Of a stretch of DNA of 64,000 nt, positions 26,442 to 36,300 are shown piece by piece. This DNA is from an uncultured Blastocatellia bacterium (lineage in GTDB: Bacteria > Acidobacteriota > Blastocatellia > HR10). The notes beneath the pieces are model-generated. The model made no database searches, was not told the DNA's origin, and saw only the letters and a list, made by a program, of their open reading frames with translations. A program made the position numbers and the translations under genes. Numbering within the stretch: the stretch's first letter is position 1; every line of letters begins with the position of its first letter. The stretch lies in the NCBI GenBank assembly GCA_937934295.1, contig CALHAI010000022.1, positions 1 through 64,000 of the forward strand, read 5' to 3'.

Positions 26442-27467
26442 ATGTTGCCGAAGGAGTTGCTCATGAAGATGTTCTACTACCTTCGCCTGACGCGGGAGGC
26501 GGAATATCGCATCGAGCGTGTCTTGTACCGGCAGGGGAAAATCGTGGGCGGCGTCTACGTCGGTCGCGGGCAGGAAGCCATTGGCGTGGGCAGCGCCATT
26601 CAGCTTCGACCGGATGACGTCGTCGCTCCCAGTCACCGAGATATGAGCGTCTTTCTCATCCGGGGAATTCCGCTCAAGCAGATCATGGCGCAGTACATGG
26701 GGCGGAAGACGGGCGTGACCGGCGGCAAGGACGGGAACATGCATATGGGGGATATTCGGCGGCACGTCATCGCCTTCCCCAGCCATATGGCGGATACGGT
26801 CCCGGTGGCCGCCGGCTGCGCCTTGGCGTTCAAGCTGCGAGGGGAAGACCGCGTGGCCATGTGTTACTTCGGGGATGGCGCGACGAGCCGCGCCGATTGG
26901 CATGAGGGGCTGAACTTCGCCGCCGTCCAACGACTGCCGATCGTCTACATCTGCAATAACAATCAATATGCTTACTCGACGCCCCTCTGGCGGCAGATGG
27001 CCGTGCCGAACGTCGCCGATCGGGCCATCAACTACGGGATCCCCGGGGAGATCGTGGATGGCAACGATGTTTTGGCTGTCTATGAGGCGACGGCGCGCGC
27101 TATAGAGCGTGCTCGGCGGGGCGAAGGGCCGACGCTCCTGGAATGTAAGACCTTCCGCATGACGGGGCATTCAGCGCACGACGATGCCTTCTACGTCCCC
27201 AAAGAACTTTTCGAGGAATGGGGGAAGAGGGATCCGATCGCGCGCTTGACCGAATACCTCATGACGCGCGAGGTCGCGACGGAGGCGGAACTTCAAGATG
27301 TGGAGGCACGCGTCCTGCGGGAGGTGGACGAAGCGATCGCCTGGGCTGAGCAAAGTCCTTATCCGGACCCGGAGGAATGCCTCGATGACGTTTACGCCCC
27401 TCCACTCTCGGGAGCATCAGGCGAGGGTGCTGGTACCGCCTCGGCGCTCCCACGCCTTCGCGATTGA
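26442..27467 (+). CDS. Thiamine-dependent 2-oxoacid dehydrogenase E1 component, alpha subunit
   Basis: Protein of 341 residues matching the alpha chain of pyruvate or branched-chain 2-oxoacid dehydrogenase (PdhA/AcoA/BkdA1 type). It has YRQGKIVGGVYVGRGQEA near 29-46, the thiamine-diphosphate motif beginning GDGA at 144 and ending near NNN at 172-174, and the loop FRMTGHSAHDDAFYV. E1 decarboxylates a 2-oxo acid and passes the acyl group to lipoyl-E2. The beta subunit and E2/E3 genes that normally follow are absent here; the next gene lies on the other strand. The start is chosen for GAGGGGAG immediately upstream; 26427 and 26361 are also open. Read-through from cimA would put it under the same branched-chain control. 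Confidence 0.85.
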   Translation: MLPKELLMKMFYYLRLTREAEYRIERVLYRQGKIVGGVYVGRGQEAIGVGSAIQLRPDDVVAPSHRDMSVFLIRGIPLKQIMAQYMGRKTGVTGGKDGNMHMGDIRRHVIAFPSHMADTVPVAAGCALAFKLRGEDRVAMCYFGDGATSRADWHEGLNFAAVQRLPIVYICNNNQYAYSTPLWRQMAVPNVADRAINYGIPGEIVDGNDVLAVYEATARAIERARRGEGPTLLECKTFRMTGHSAHDDAFYVPKELFEEWGKRDPIARLTEYLMTREVATEAELQDVEARVLREVDEAIAWAEQSPYPDPEECLDDVYAPPLSGASGEGAGTASALPRLRD

Positions 27468-27531
27468 GATCAGGCTCGGCCCGAGGGGAGAGCTGAGGGG
27501 AAAATGGTACGAGCGGCTGTGCTCCAACGGC

Positions 27532-29169
27532 TCAGAAATATTTCTCCCCGAAGCTCGGGGGCTGCTCGGCGATGCGGACATTGACGCAAGCGGGCCGGCC
27601 ACACGCTCGCATGCGTCGGAGCGCGGGAGCGATCTCTGCGGGCCGTTCGACGAACTCGCCATATCCGCCGAGGGCCTCGACCACGCGGTCGTAGCGCGCC
27701 GGCTGCAGTTGCGTCGCCACGGCCCGCTCCTCCCCATAGAGCGCGATTTGCGGACGGCGAATCTGCCCCCAGGCGGCATCGTTGCCGATAACGGACATGA
27801 TCGGCAGGTGAAAGCGCGCGGCTGTATCGAACTCGAAGCCGTTGAAGCCGAAGGACCCATCGCCGAAGAGGATCAGAACGCGCTTATCCGGATGCGCCAG
27901 TTGCGCCGCGATGGCGAAAGGCAGACCGATTCCCAAACAACCGAAGGGGCCTGGGTCCATCCACTGTCCCGGCCAATGAACGGGGAGCACTTTCGCGGCG
28001 AGCGAGACGATATCCCCTCCATCTCCGATGACGATCGTCTCAGGGTCCACGAACTCAGCCAGCTCGCGACACAGACGGAGTGGATCAATCGGGACGGCAT
28101 CAGAATGCAGGCGCGGCTCCCACGTCCGCTGCTGCTCCAGCTCGATGTCGCGTAGCCGATCGCGCCAGGCCGTAAAGCGCAGCGCGGGATATGTGGCGTG
28201 CGCGGCCTCGTCCAGCAGCTCGAAGATCACGCGCAAATCGCCGACCAGCTCTACGTCGGCCGAGCGATTCTGTCCGATGACCGTGGGATCGAGATCGATC
28301 TGAATGAGCTTTGCGTCCGCCGACAACTCGCGCCCGAAGTTGAGGCGAAAGTCCAAGGGGGTGCCGGCGAGAATGAGCACGTCAGCCTGCCGCAATGCCT
28401 GGCGACGCGCATGGACGAAGAGCTGAGGTGAATCAGGAGGCAGAGCCCCGCGCCCCATACCATTGGTGAAGGTCGGCAGATGGAGCTGATCCACAAACCG
28501 CGCGAGCGCTTCGTGAGCCCGGGACCAACGCACGCTACTGCCGGCGACGAGGACGGGTCGTTCAGCCTGCGCCAACACCGCGAGCGCTTGCCGAATGGCT
28601 TCCGGTCGAGGGCGAACTTCCTGAGGTTCCCGCACCATGTGGGGAAACCGCACCGATTTCTCCGAGACCTGATTCATCAAGATGTCCACGGGGATCTCCA
28701 AAAAGACCGGCCCGGGAATCCCCGCTGTCGCGTGGCGCAAGGCGACTTCGATCATCTCCGGGATGCGCTCGGTGTGCAGCACCCGCCCCGCCCACTTCGT
28801 GATCGGGCGCATCAGGCTGACGTGATCCATCTCCTGCAGCGAGCCCTGACCGAGCTGGAAGGACGGCGCTTGCCCCCCGATGAGGAGGAGGGGACTGCCC
28901 GCCCGAAAGGCATTCGCCACGCCAGTGACGCTATCGGTCACTCCAGGCCCGGCCGTCACGACAGCGACGCCCGGTCTCCCCGTACAGCGGGACCAAGCAT
29001 CGGCCGCGTGCACGGCGGCCTGCTCATGTCGCAGGTCAATGAGGCGAATGCCTTCGTCCACGCACCCGTCATAGATGGGCAGGATATGTCCCCCGCAGAG
29101 CGTGAAGACGACTTCGACGCCCGCCGCTTTCAACGTCCTAGCGACCAGCTGCCCCCCGTGAAGATTCAT
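27532..29169 (-). CDS. Thiamine-diphosphate enzyme, acetolactate synthase large-subunit-like
   Basis: Protein of 545 residues with the three-domain layout of the acetolactate synthase/benzoylformate decarboxylase/oxalyl-CoA decarboxylase family. The cofactor-activating Glu is in [11 protein letters not shown] (E49). The middle domain runs from about 190 to 330. The thiamine-Mg motif begins at GDGS, residue 436, and ends at the ND pair near 463. True biosynthetic IlvB is usually followed by the small regulatory subunit IlvN; none is present, so acetolactate formation is not assured. A 2-hydroxyacyl-CoA lyase or another decarboxylase/ligase is possible. The ATG has GGAGGG upstream. The gene is convergent with the E1-alpha gene, 64 bases apart. 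Confidence 0.78.
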   Translation of the reverse strand: MNLHGGQLVARTLKAAGVEVVFTLCGGHILPIYDGCVDEGIRLIDLRHEQAAVHAADAWSRCTGRPGVAVVTAGPGVTDSVTGVANAFRAGSPLLLIGGQAPSFQLGQGSLQEMDHVSLMRPITKWAGRVLHTERIPEMIEVALRHATAGIPGPVFLEIPVDILMNQVSEKSVRFPHMVREPQEVRPRPEAIRQALAVLAQAERPVLVAGSSVRWSRAHEALARFVDQLHLPTFTNGMGRGALPPDSPQLFVHARRQALRQADVLILAGTPLDFRLNFGRELSADAKLIQIDLDPTVIGQNRSADVELVGDLRVIFELLDEAAHATYPALRFTAWRDRLRDIELEQQRTWEPRLHSDAVPIDPLRLCRELAEFVDPETIVIGDGGDIVSLAAKVLPVHWPGQWMDPGPFGCLGIGLPFAIAAQLAHPDKRVLILFGDGSFGFNGFEFDTAARFHLPIMSVIGNDAAWGQIRRPQIALYGEERAVATQLQPARYDRVVEALGGYGEFVERPAEIAPALRRMRACGRPACVNVRIAEQPPSFGEKYF

Positions 29170-29204
29170 CCCCTTTCCCTCCAAAAGGCTCCTTGCGCCT
29201 CGTC

Positions 29205-29232
29205 ATTCTACTATGTCGGCTCTCTCCCTCAA
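29205..29232 (-). promoter_or_regulatory. Promoter of the acetolactate-synthase-like gene
   Basis: On the minus strand TTGAGG, a 16-base spacer, then TAGAAT, 35 bases before the start codon. It lies in the divergent gap shared with the signalling operon. Confidence 0.45.
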
Positions 29233-29310
29233 AAGCCCGTGGGGAGGGCAGGAATCTGCGCCGTTGAGACATCGGGTCGAAAGCGACGAGAAATTCCGGT
29301 CTTCGCCGTA

Positions 29311-29340
29311 TTGACCGCAGGCAAGCAGCCATCGTAATCT
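29311..29340 (+). promoter_or_regulatory. Promoter of the signalling operon
   Basis: TTGACC, an 18-base spacer, then TAATCT, giving a leader of about 55 nt before the HTH gene at 29401. Confidence 0.5.
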
Positions 29341-29400
29341 CCTGGCGGATTGAAATCCGGCATAGCCGATGTAGGCGGAGATTGAGCAGGAGAAGTCACA

Positions 29401-29667
29401 ATGGCAGTACCGAAAGTCGTCTTCACGCTGAAGGAAGTGGCGGAATATCTGAACGTGCATCCGGATACGGTTCGTCGTTATGTGAAACGAGGGGAGCTAC
29501 CGGCCTTCAAGATCGGGACGGACTGGCGATTCAACAAGGAATCCATTGATCGGTGGCGGAAGGCCCAAGAGGAACGCTGCCGTCGCGCGCTCCAGGCCCG
29601 ATGGGACGCCACAAAAGGCGCGTCTCAGAAACCGAAGAAGCGTTCGAGGGACGGAGGAAGAGCGTGA
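29401..29667 (+). CDS. Excisionase-family (HTH_17) DNA-binding protein
   Basis: Protein of 88 residues. The winged helix-turn-helix is unmistakable: FTLKEVAEYLNVHPDTVRRY is helix-turn-helix, and GELPAFKIGTDWRFNKESI is the wing, the pattern of MerR/excisionase-type domains that bind short DNA sites. The last 30 residues are basic. No integrase or phage gene is near, so this is more likely a small transcription factor than a true excisionase. Its TGA shares one base with the ATG of the propeller kinase (TGATG), so the two are translationally coupled, and it may regulate or tether to that signalling system. Confidence 0.8.
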   Translation: MAVPKVVFTLKEVAEYLNVHPDTVRRYVKRGELPAFKIGTDWRFNKESIDRWRKAQEERCRRALQARWDATKGASQKPKKRSRDGGRA

Positions 29668-32600
29668 TGGGAGATCGCCAAGGATCGCGTGCGCTCACCG
29701 AGTACCGCGGAGGGCGGATCCGCATCCGATTCGCACGGCGATGCCGGCTACTGGGTTGGCGTTTGAGGATCAGCTTCATTGGCCTTCTGGTCGTGACTTC
29801 TTCGGCGATGGCCGAACAGTACTATTTCCGCCGCTACACGGCGACCGAAGGGCTCTCGCAGGCCACTGTGCAAGCGCTCTCTCAGGATCGGGTGGGATAT
29901 CTCTGGATTGGGACGCAAGCGGGGCTGAACCGATATGATGGAGCGTCCATCGCCGTCTATGGTCCCGCCCAAGGGCTCGCACAGGATTGGATCAATGCCA
30001 TCGCCGAGGATGCGCGCGGGCACTTGTGGATCGCGACGCTGGGTGGCGTCTTCATCTGGGATGGACGACAGTTTCGTGCTCATACGGTGGCCGACGGATT
30101 AGCCGACAATCGCGTCACGGCGCTTGCGGTAGATCGGGAAGGGGGGATTTGGTGCGGAACTCACCGAGGAGTCAGTCGCTATGATGGTCAGCGGTGGCGC
30201 ACCTACACGGTGGCGGATGGGCTTCCGGATCCGCGCGTCAATGCACTTCTCATGGATACGCAGGGTCGGCTCTGGGTGGGGATGGAAGCTGGACTCGCCT
30301 ATTGGACGGGGTCGCGCTTCGTCGCACTCGACTCGGAGGGCCTACGCGGCCAGAGTGTCCGTGCGCTCGCCGAAGATCGAACACATCGCCTCTGGGTGGG
30401 GACGCGCGCGGGCGTGCGCGTGTACGAGAGAGGGCGCCTGACGAAACAGTATGCCACGCCTTACCCTGTCGTCGCGTTATGCGCGGATCGCTTCGGCATC
30501 GTATGGGCCGGGACGCCACAAGGGTTGCTCAAGATCGAGGACGATCGCCTCACGACGCTCGCGGCGGCTCACGGACTCGTCTACTCCGACGTGCGCGCCA
30601 TCTTGGAGGATCGCGAGGGTATCCTCTGGATCGGCGTTCTGGGCGGACTCTACAAATTCCACAGCCGCGCGTTCACGATCTACCGCACCGAGGATGGCCT
30701 CGGCTCCAATGTCGTACGTCCTATCGTGCGGGATCACCGGGGATGGCTCTGGGTGGGAACCAGTGGAGGATTGAGCCGCTTCGATGGCACTCGATGGCGA
30801 AACTTCACGCGGCGGGATGGGCTGACGGACGATTACATCTTCGCCCTTTTGGAGGACCGTCGGGGATGGCTGTGGATTGGGACGCGCGCGGGGATTACGC
30901 TCTTTGATGGCGCGCGCTTTCGGAAAGACCCGATACTCTCTCGCCTTGGCCTCACGGTCGCCCTGGCTCAGGATCGCGCGGGCGCGATCTGGATCGCGAC
31001 CATGTCCGGGGGCGTTTTCAAGTGGACGGGATCGCGCTTGGAGCCAGTTCAGGTCGAGAATCAGACGTTCTTTAACGCGCGCATTCTCGTGGATCGGCGC
31101 GGATGGGTGTGGATCTCCGGAGATCGGGGGCTCTCGCAATGGGATGGCCGAAGCTGGCGCACTTATACGACGCGCGATGGATTGGCGAGTGATCAACCGT
31201 ACTTCCTCTGCGAGGATGCGCGCGGAAACATTTGGTTCGGATACCATTCCTCGCACGGGGTGACGCGCTTCGACGGAAAGACCTTTCGGCACTACACGAC
31301 GCGTGAGGGGTTGGCCAATGATGCCGTGTATTCGCTCGGCGCGGATCGCCGGGGAAACATCTGGATCGGCACGGCGCGCGGCGTGGATCGCTTCGACGGC
31401 ACGACGTTCATCAACTATGGTGTGGAAGAGGGGTATGCGGATCCGGAATCGAATGCTGGGGGGTTCTGGGAGGACGCCGACGGCACGCTCTGGTTTGGGA
31501 CGATGGGGGGCTTGAGCCGCTACGACCCTCAGTTCGATCTAACGCGCGGCGCTCCTCCAACCCTTCTCTTCCAAGAGCTGCGACTTGGCGCTCGGTCCTT
31601 CCCCGCGACGGCGCTTGCGGATGCCCGCGGCCAGGAAGTCGGCTACGCGGACAACACCCTGATCGTGCGGATCGCGGCCTTGTCGTTCCTCAATGAACGC
31701 CAGGTGCAGATCGAATATCGGCTGAAAGGGTTCCAAGATGAATGGGCGTTTTTGGAAGGTCGGGAGCTGCGCGTCTCCAATCTGCCACCGGGTTCGTATG
31801 TCCTTCAGGTGCGCGCTCGGAAGTATCGAGGGGCGTGGTCGTCGCCACTTTCGTTCGCCTTCACAATTAGCGCTCCGTTTTGGCAGAAGTGGTGGTTCTG
31901 GGGGACGATGGGGATCGGACTGCTGGGCCTATTCTACGGAGGCCATCGGTGGCGCACGGCGCGTCTTCGACGCCGAACGGAAGAGCTGGAGCAGCGAGTC
32001 GCCGAGCGCACGCGCCAGCTCGCGGAGAAGGCGGAAGAGTTGGAGTCGCTCATCTACACGATCTCGCATGATCTGAAGGCGCCCGTCATCTCCCTGCAGG
32101 GACTCGCGAGCTTGCTTCGGGCAGAGCTGGGAGAAAGCCTCTCACCGAACGCGGCCTTTTACTTAGAGCGAATTCACGCCAACACGGAACAAATGCAGCG
32201 ACTCATCGCCGAGCTGCTGGAGCTGTCGCGCATCGGGAGGTTGCGCGAGCCATATCGCCCGGTCCCCATGCGCGAACTCGTCGAGGACGTGCTCGCCGAA
32301 CTGCACGGACAGATCGAACTCAAACAGGCGCGCATTCGCATCGCCGACACGCTTCCGACGGTCATCGGCGAGCGCGCGCGCCTTCGCCAAGTCTGGGCGA
32401 ACTTGATCTCTAACGCGCTGCGTTTCTCCCGCCCGGAAGTTCCTCCAGAGATCGAGATCGGCGTGCGCGAGGAGCAAAAGGGCGTCGCCGCCTTCTTCGT
32501 TCGCGACAACGGCATCGGCATCGCGCCCGAACATCGGGAGAAGATCTTCGAGATCTTCTACCGCATCACGGGCAAATATCACAGCGATGAGGGCACAGGC

Positions 32601-32798
32601 GTCGGATTGACAATCGTGAAGCGGATCGTCCAAGCGCATGGAGGGGATGTTTGGGTCGAATCGGAGGGACTGGGAAAGGGGAGCACGTTCTGGTTCACTC
32701 TTCCCATCGCCATGGAGCCGCCAAACGCGATGGATCCGGCTCTTCCTATGGAAGGCCCAAGCGGGTTGACATCTTCGCAGCGGGGGAGGAGCGGATGA
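29667..32798 (+). CDS. Two-component propeller sensor histidine kinase
   Basis: Protein of 1043 residues. A membrane segment (FIGLLVVTSSAMA) near 33-45 exports the sensor part. From about 50 to 640 there are some 13 repeats of the Reg_prop type, each with a core like WIGTxxGLNRYDG, forming two beta-propellers in the periplasm. A Y_Y_Y domain follows (about 665-735), then a transmembrane helix (WWFWGTMGIGLLGLFYGG), a coiled coil, the HisKA domain with the phospho-accepting His801 in SHDLKAP, and an ATPase domain with NLISNAL, DNGIGIAP and GTGVGL. This is the design of glycan sensors in Bacteroidetes, without the DNA-binding output. The stop overlaps the next gene (ATGA), a lone receiver that is the likely phosphate acceptor. 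Confidence 0.9.
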   Translation: MGDRQGSRALTEYRGGRIRIRFARRCRLLGWRLRISFIGLLVVTSSAMAEQYYFRRYTATEGLSQATVQALSQDRVGYLWIGTQAGLNRYDGASIAVYGPAQGLAQDWINAIAEDARGHLWIATLGGVFIWDGRQFRAHTVADGLADNRVTALAVDREGGIWCGTHRGVSRYDGQRWRTYTVADGLPDPRVNALLMDTQGRLWVGMEAGLAYWTGSRFVALDSEGLRGQSVRALAEDRTHRLWVGTRAGVRVYERGRLTKQYATPYPVVALCADRFGIVWAGTPQGLLKIEDDRLTTLAAAHGLVYSDVRAILEDREGILWIGVLGGLYKFHSRAFTIYRTEDGLGSNVVRPIVRDHRGWLWVGTSGGLSRFDGTRWRNFTRRDGLTDDYIFALLEDRRGWLWIGTRAGITLFDGARFRKDPILSRLGLTVALAQDRAGAIWIATMSGGVFKWTGSRLEPVQVENQTFFNARILVDRRGWVWISGDRGLSQWDGRSWRTYTTRDGLASDQPYFLCEDARGNIWFGYHSSHGVTRFDGKTFRHYTTREGLANDAVYSLGADRRGNIWIGTARGVDRFDGTTFINYGVEEGYADPESNAGGFWEDADGTLWFGTMGGLSRYDPQFDLTRGAPPTLLFQELRLGARSFPATALADARGQEVGYADNTLIVRIAALSFLNERQVQIEYRLKGFQDEWAFLEGRELRVSNLPPGSYVLQVRARKYRGAWSSPLSFAFTISAPFWQKWWFWGTMGIGLLGLFYGGHRWRTARLRRRTEELEQRVAERTRQLAEKAEELESLIYTISHDLKAPVISLQGLASLLRAELGESLSPNAAFYLERIHANTEQMQRLIAELLELSRIGRLREPYRPVPMRELVEDVLAELHGQIELKQARIRIADTLPTVIGERARLRQVWANLISNALRFSRPEVPPEIEIGVREEQKGVAAFFVRDNGIGIAPEHREKIFEIFYRITGKYHSDEGTGVGLTIVKRIVQAHGGDVWVESEGLGKGSTFWFTLPIAMEPPNAMDPALPMEGPSGLTSSQRGRSG

Positions 32799-33256
32799 AA
32801 CCTATCGTGATCCTACTTGTCGAGGATAATCCCGATCACGTCTTGCTCATCAAGCGAGCCTTGGAGCTGAACAACATCCTCAACGAGGTGCGGGTCGTCG
32901 AGGATGGGCAAGAAGCGCTCGATTATCTCTACCGCCAAGGGAAATATACCGATCCGGAATCGGCACCCCGTCCGGGGCTCATCCTGCTCGATATCAAGTT
33001 ACCGAAGGTGAATGGACTGGAAGTCCTGCGGCAGATCAAGAGCGATTCCGTCCTGAAGGTGATCCCCATCATCATGTTGACCAGTTCCGAACAAGAGGCC
33101 GATATCCTGCGGAGTTACCTGAACGGCGCGAATTCCTACATCGTGAAGCCCATTCAGTTCGACGACTTCGTCCGGAAGGTGCGAGAGCTGAAGCTCTACT
33201 GGATCTTGGTCAATACGCTGCCTCCAGAGTCCACCGTCCTAGGACCGACGCCGTAG
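32795..33256 (+). CDS. Single-domain response regulator (CheY/Rcp1-like)
   Basis: Protein of 153 residues consisting of one receiver domain and no output domain. The acidic pair is in LLVEDNPDH, the phosphorylated Asp66 is in LLDIKLPK, the switch residue in MLTSSEQ, and the conserved Lys in YIVKP. The extended C-terminal helix and the DNPDHVLLI opening match the Rcp1 group that pairs with histidine kinases such as phytochromes. The ATG overlaps the kinase stop by four bases. It probably relays phosphate from the propeller kinase, possibly on to the next hybrid kinase. Confidence 0.9.
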   Translation: MKPIVILLVEDNPDHVLLIKRALELNNILNEVRVVEDGQEALDYLYRQGKYTDPESAPRPGLILLDIKLPKVNGLEVLRQIKSDSVLKVIPIIMLTSSEQEADILRSYLNGANSYIVKPIQFDDFVRKVRELKLYWILVNTLPPESTVLGPTP

Positions 33257-33380
33257 GGAGAGAGCCCTTCATTCCTGTGGTGAAGGAAGATGATGGGCGT
33301 GGGCTTTGCAGGGCTCGGAGTTCGGTCGGGCCCGGCGCGAAGCCCCTGTGGGATAGTTTCTGAAGACCGAGGAGGTCGAA

Positions 33381-36300
33381 ATGCAGGAGAGAACGCCCAT
33401 GGATACGGAGGAGGGGCCCTTGACCTCGGAAGCGCGGTCGGGATATCGCATCCTCTTGATCGAAGATGATCCCGATCACCGGATGCTCGAAATGCGGGCC
33501 CTGAGGGAACAATTGAGCTCAGAGACCGTCATCGTGGCGGTCACGACGGCTCTCGAAGGCCTGAACGCGTTGGAGCGCGAGACCTTCGACGTCCTGTTAG
33601 CCGATTATCGAATGCCTGGGATGGACGGCTTAGAGTTCCTCCGTGTGGTACGCGCCCGAGGGTTGGATGTGCCGGTGATCCTGATCACGGGGCTTGGCAA
33701 CGAACGCGTCGCCGTAGAAGCCCTCAAACAGGGGGCAACCGATTACGTGGTCAAAGAGATGGGATATTGGGAATTGCTCCCCTCGACTGTCGAGCGGGCG
33801 ATCCGGGCCTCACAAGCGAAGCGTCGGATCGAGGAAGCGCGCCGTCGTACGGTGGCCTTGCAGGAGCTGGTACAGGCGATGAGTCGTACGCTCGATCTGC
33901 GGGAACTGCTCGAGATCCTCGTTCAGAAGTGCGCCGAGATCTTCCGCGCAGAGCAAACGATCGTGTGTGTGTCGGATCGGAACCTGGACGCGATCCTCGA
34001 CATCGTGGCGTACGGCGTGGATGCAGAACGCGCCGATTTGCTCCGCTCGCTGAAAGGGAAACGGATCGCCGAATTCCCCATCCGATGGGAGTGGAAGGAA
34101 GCCTCCGGCCCGTTGATCATCTCGGATGCGACGCAGAGCGACCTCATTCCCACGGAGATCGTGGAGGCGCTCGGCATTCGCTCCGTCTTGGGCGTTCCCC
34201 TTCGCGTTCGGGAGAGACCGATCGCCATGCTCCTGGTGAGCACGATGCGGTCGAATGCCTTCACGGCGGAAGACGCGATGTTCGCCAAATTGATCGCCGA
34301 GCACGCAGCCATTGTGTTGGAAAACGCGCGTCTTTATCAAGAGGTCCAACACCGGCTCTTCGAGCTGAATGGGCTGTATGAGATCGCGCGCCTCCTTGGT
34401 TCGGTGCGAAACGTGCGCGAGGTTTACGGGGAACTGACGGAGCTGATCGCCCGTTTGATCGGCGCGACGCGATGCGTGATCGCCACATATGATCCGGCGA
34501 TGCGGACATTGCGCGCGGAACTCCCGGGATATCGCGCCGAGGACGTGCTGGCGAAAACCGCCCCGTACGTCGTGAGCGAGGAACTGCTTTGGGATCTGCA
34601 GACGCACAGTCCCTACATCGCCAATTGCCGGGAAGAGATCCCTCGCCCCTTGCAACCGCTCGCCCTAGAGTTCGGCGTCGAGAACCTTCTGGCTGCCGCC
34701 ATGTTCGCCAAGGGGGAGGCGATCGGCGTCATCTTCGCTTTGGATAAGCCCGGCGGGTTCGCATCTGAAGATGCGCGCGTGCTCAGCATCTTCGCCCACC
34801 AAGCGGCTCAAGTCATCCAGAGCGTGCGTCTTTACGAAGAGCTGGCGCGCTCCGAGAAGGAGTATCACGACCTTTTCGAGAACACGATCGTCGGCCTCTA
34901 CCGAAGTACGCCCGAAGGGCGAGTTGTGATGGCCAATCCCACACTGGCGCGACTCTTAGAATACCCGAACGTGGAGGCGCTCTTGGCCATCCCCGCCCAT
35001 GAGATTTGGGCCCGCCCACAGGAGCGCGAGCTATGGCGTCGGCAGCTTGAGGAGCGCGGGATCCTCGAAGAGGACCATCTCCTCCGAACGCGCACGGGGC
35101 GGACGCTCTGGGTTCACGATGTCGCGCGCGTCGTCCGCGATGCCGAGGGGCGCGTGCTCTATTACGAGGGCGCGCTGCTGGACATCACCGAGCTGAAGCG
35201 AGCGGAGGCTGAGCGCGAAGCGATGCTGGAGATCACGCAAGGGGCCACGACGATCGCCGATCTCAACGAGTTGTTCCCCGTGATCCACCGTGCTCTGAAG
35301 CGTGTGCTCTCGGCGGAGAATTGCTTCATCGCCCTCTATGATGCGCAAACCGGATTTTTCCACTTCCCCTACTTCGCCGATCAATACGATGCACCGCCTC
35401 CCCCCTTGCGCGGGGAGAAGACGGCGACGGCTTACACGTTCCGGACCGGGCGGCCGCAGCGGCTCACGCGAGAGAGTTGCCGCCAGTTGGTCGAACAAGG
35501 GGAATTAGAGATCGTGGGGACACCCGCCGCGTGTTGGCTGGGTGTGCCGTTGCGCACGCCGAAGGAGATGATCGGTGTGCTCGTCGTCCAACACTATGAG
35601 GACGAACACGCCTATACGGATCGCGATCTGGAGTTCTTGACCTCCGTCGGGAATCACATTGCCGTGATCATCGAGCGAAAGCGCGTCGAGGAAGCCGAAC
35701 GGCGCGCTCGCGAACACGTGGCGCGCATCTACGATCTGGTCACTCGGTTCCAGCGACAAGAGCTGTTCGATCACGCGGCCCGCACGCTCGCTCAACTCTT
35801 CGAAGTCCAGTACGCTCTGCTCGGCATAGTGGAAGAAGAGGGTACGCGAGTGCGCGCGTTGGCGTTCTATAGCGATGGGGAGCTCCAGCATGATCTCTCT
35901 TACGCGCTGCGCGGCACGCCCTGCGAGGGCGTTATATCGCGGGCCGAGTGGTGCGCGTATCCGTGTGGCGCGCGAGAGATGTTCCCCGAAGACGCGCTCC
36001 TGACGACCCTTCACATCGAATCCTACATCGGCGCGCCGATCCTCAGCAGCACCGGCGACCTGTTGGGCATAATCAACGCCTTCGGGAGGCATCCGCGGGC
36101 ATTCACCGAAGCCGATGCGCACTTGCTGCAGATTATCGGCCAACGCATCGGCGTTGAGATCGAACGGCTTCGCGAAGAAGAGGCGCGGCTGAAGCTGCAG
36201 GAGCAGCTCTACCAAGCGCAGAAGATGGAGTCCATCGGGACGCTCGCCGGGGGCATTGCCCACGATTTCAACAACATCCTCACGGGGGTGATGGGGTTCG

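Noticed and set aside
29401-29667. The small HTH protein as evidence of a prophage or integrative element
   Set aside because: No integrase, attachment-site repeat or phage gene is nearby, and its stop is coupled to the kinase gene.
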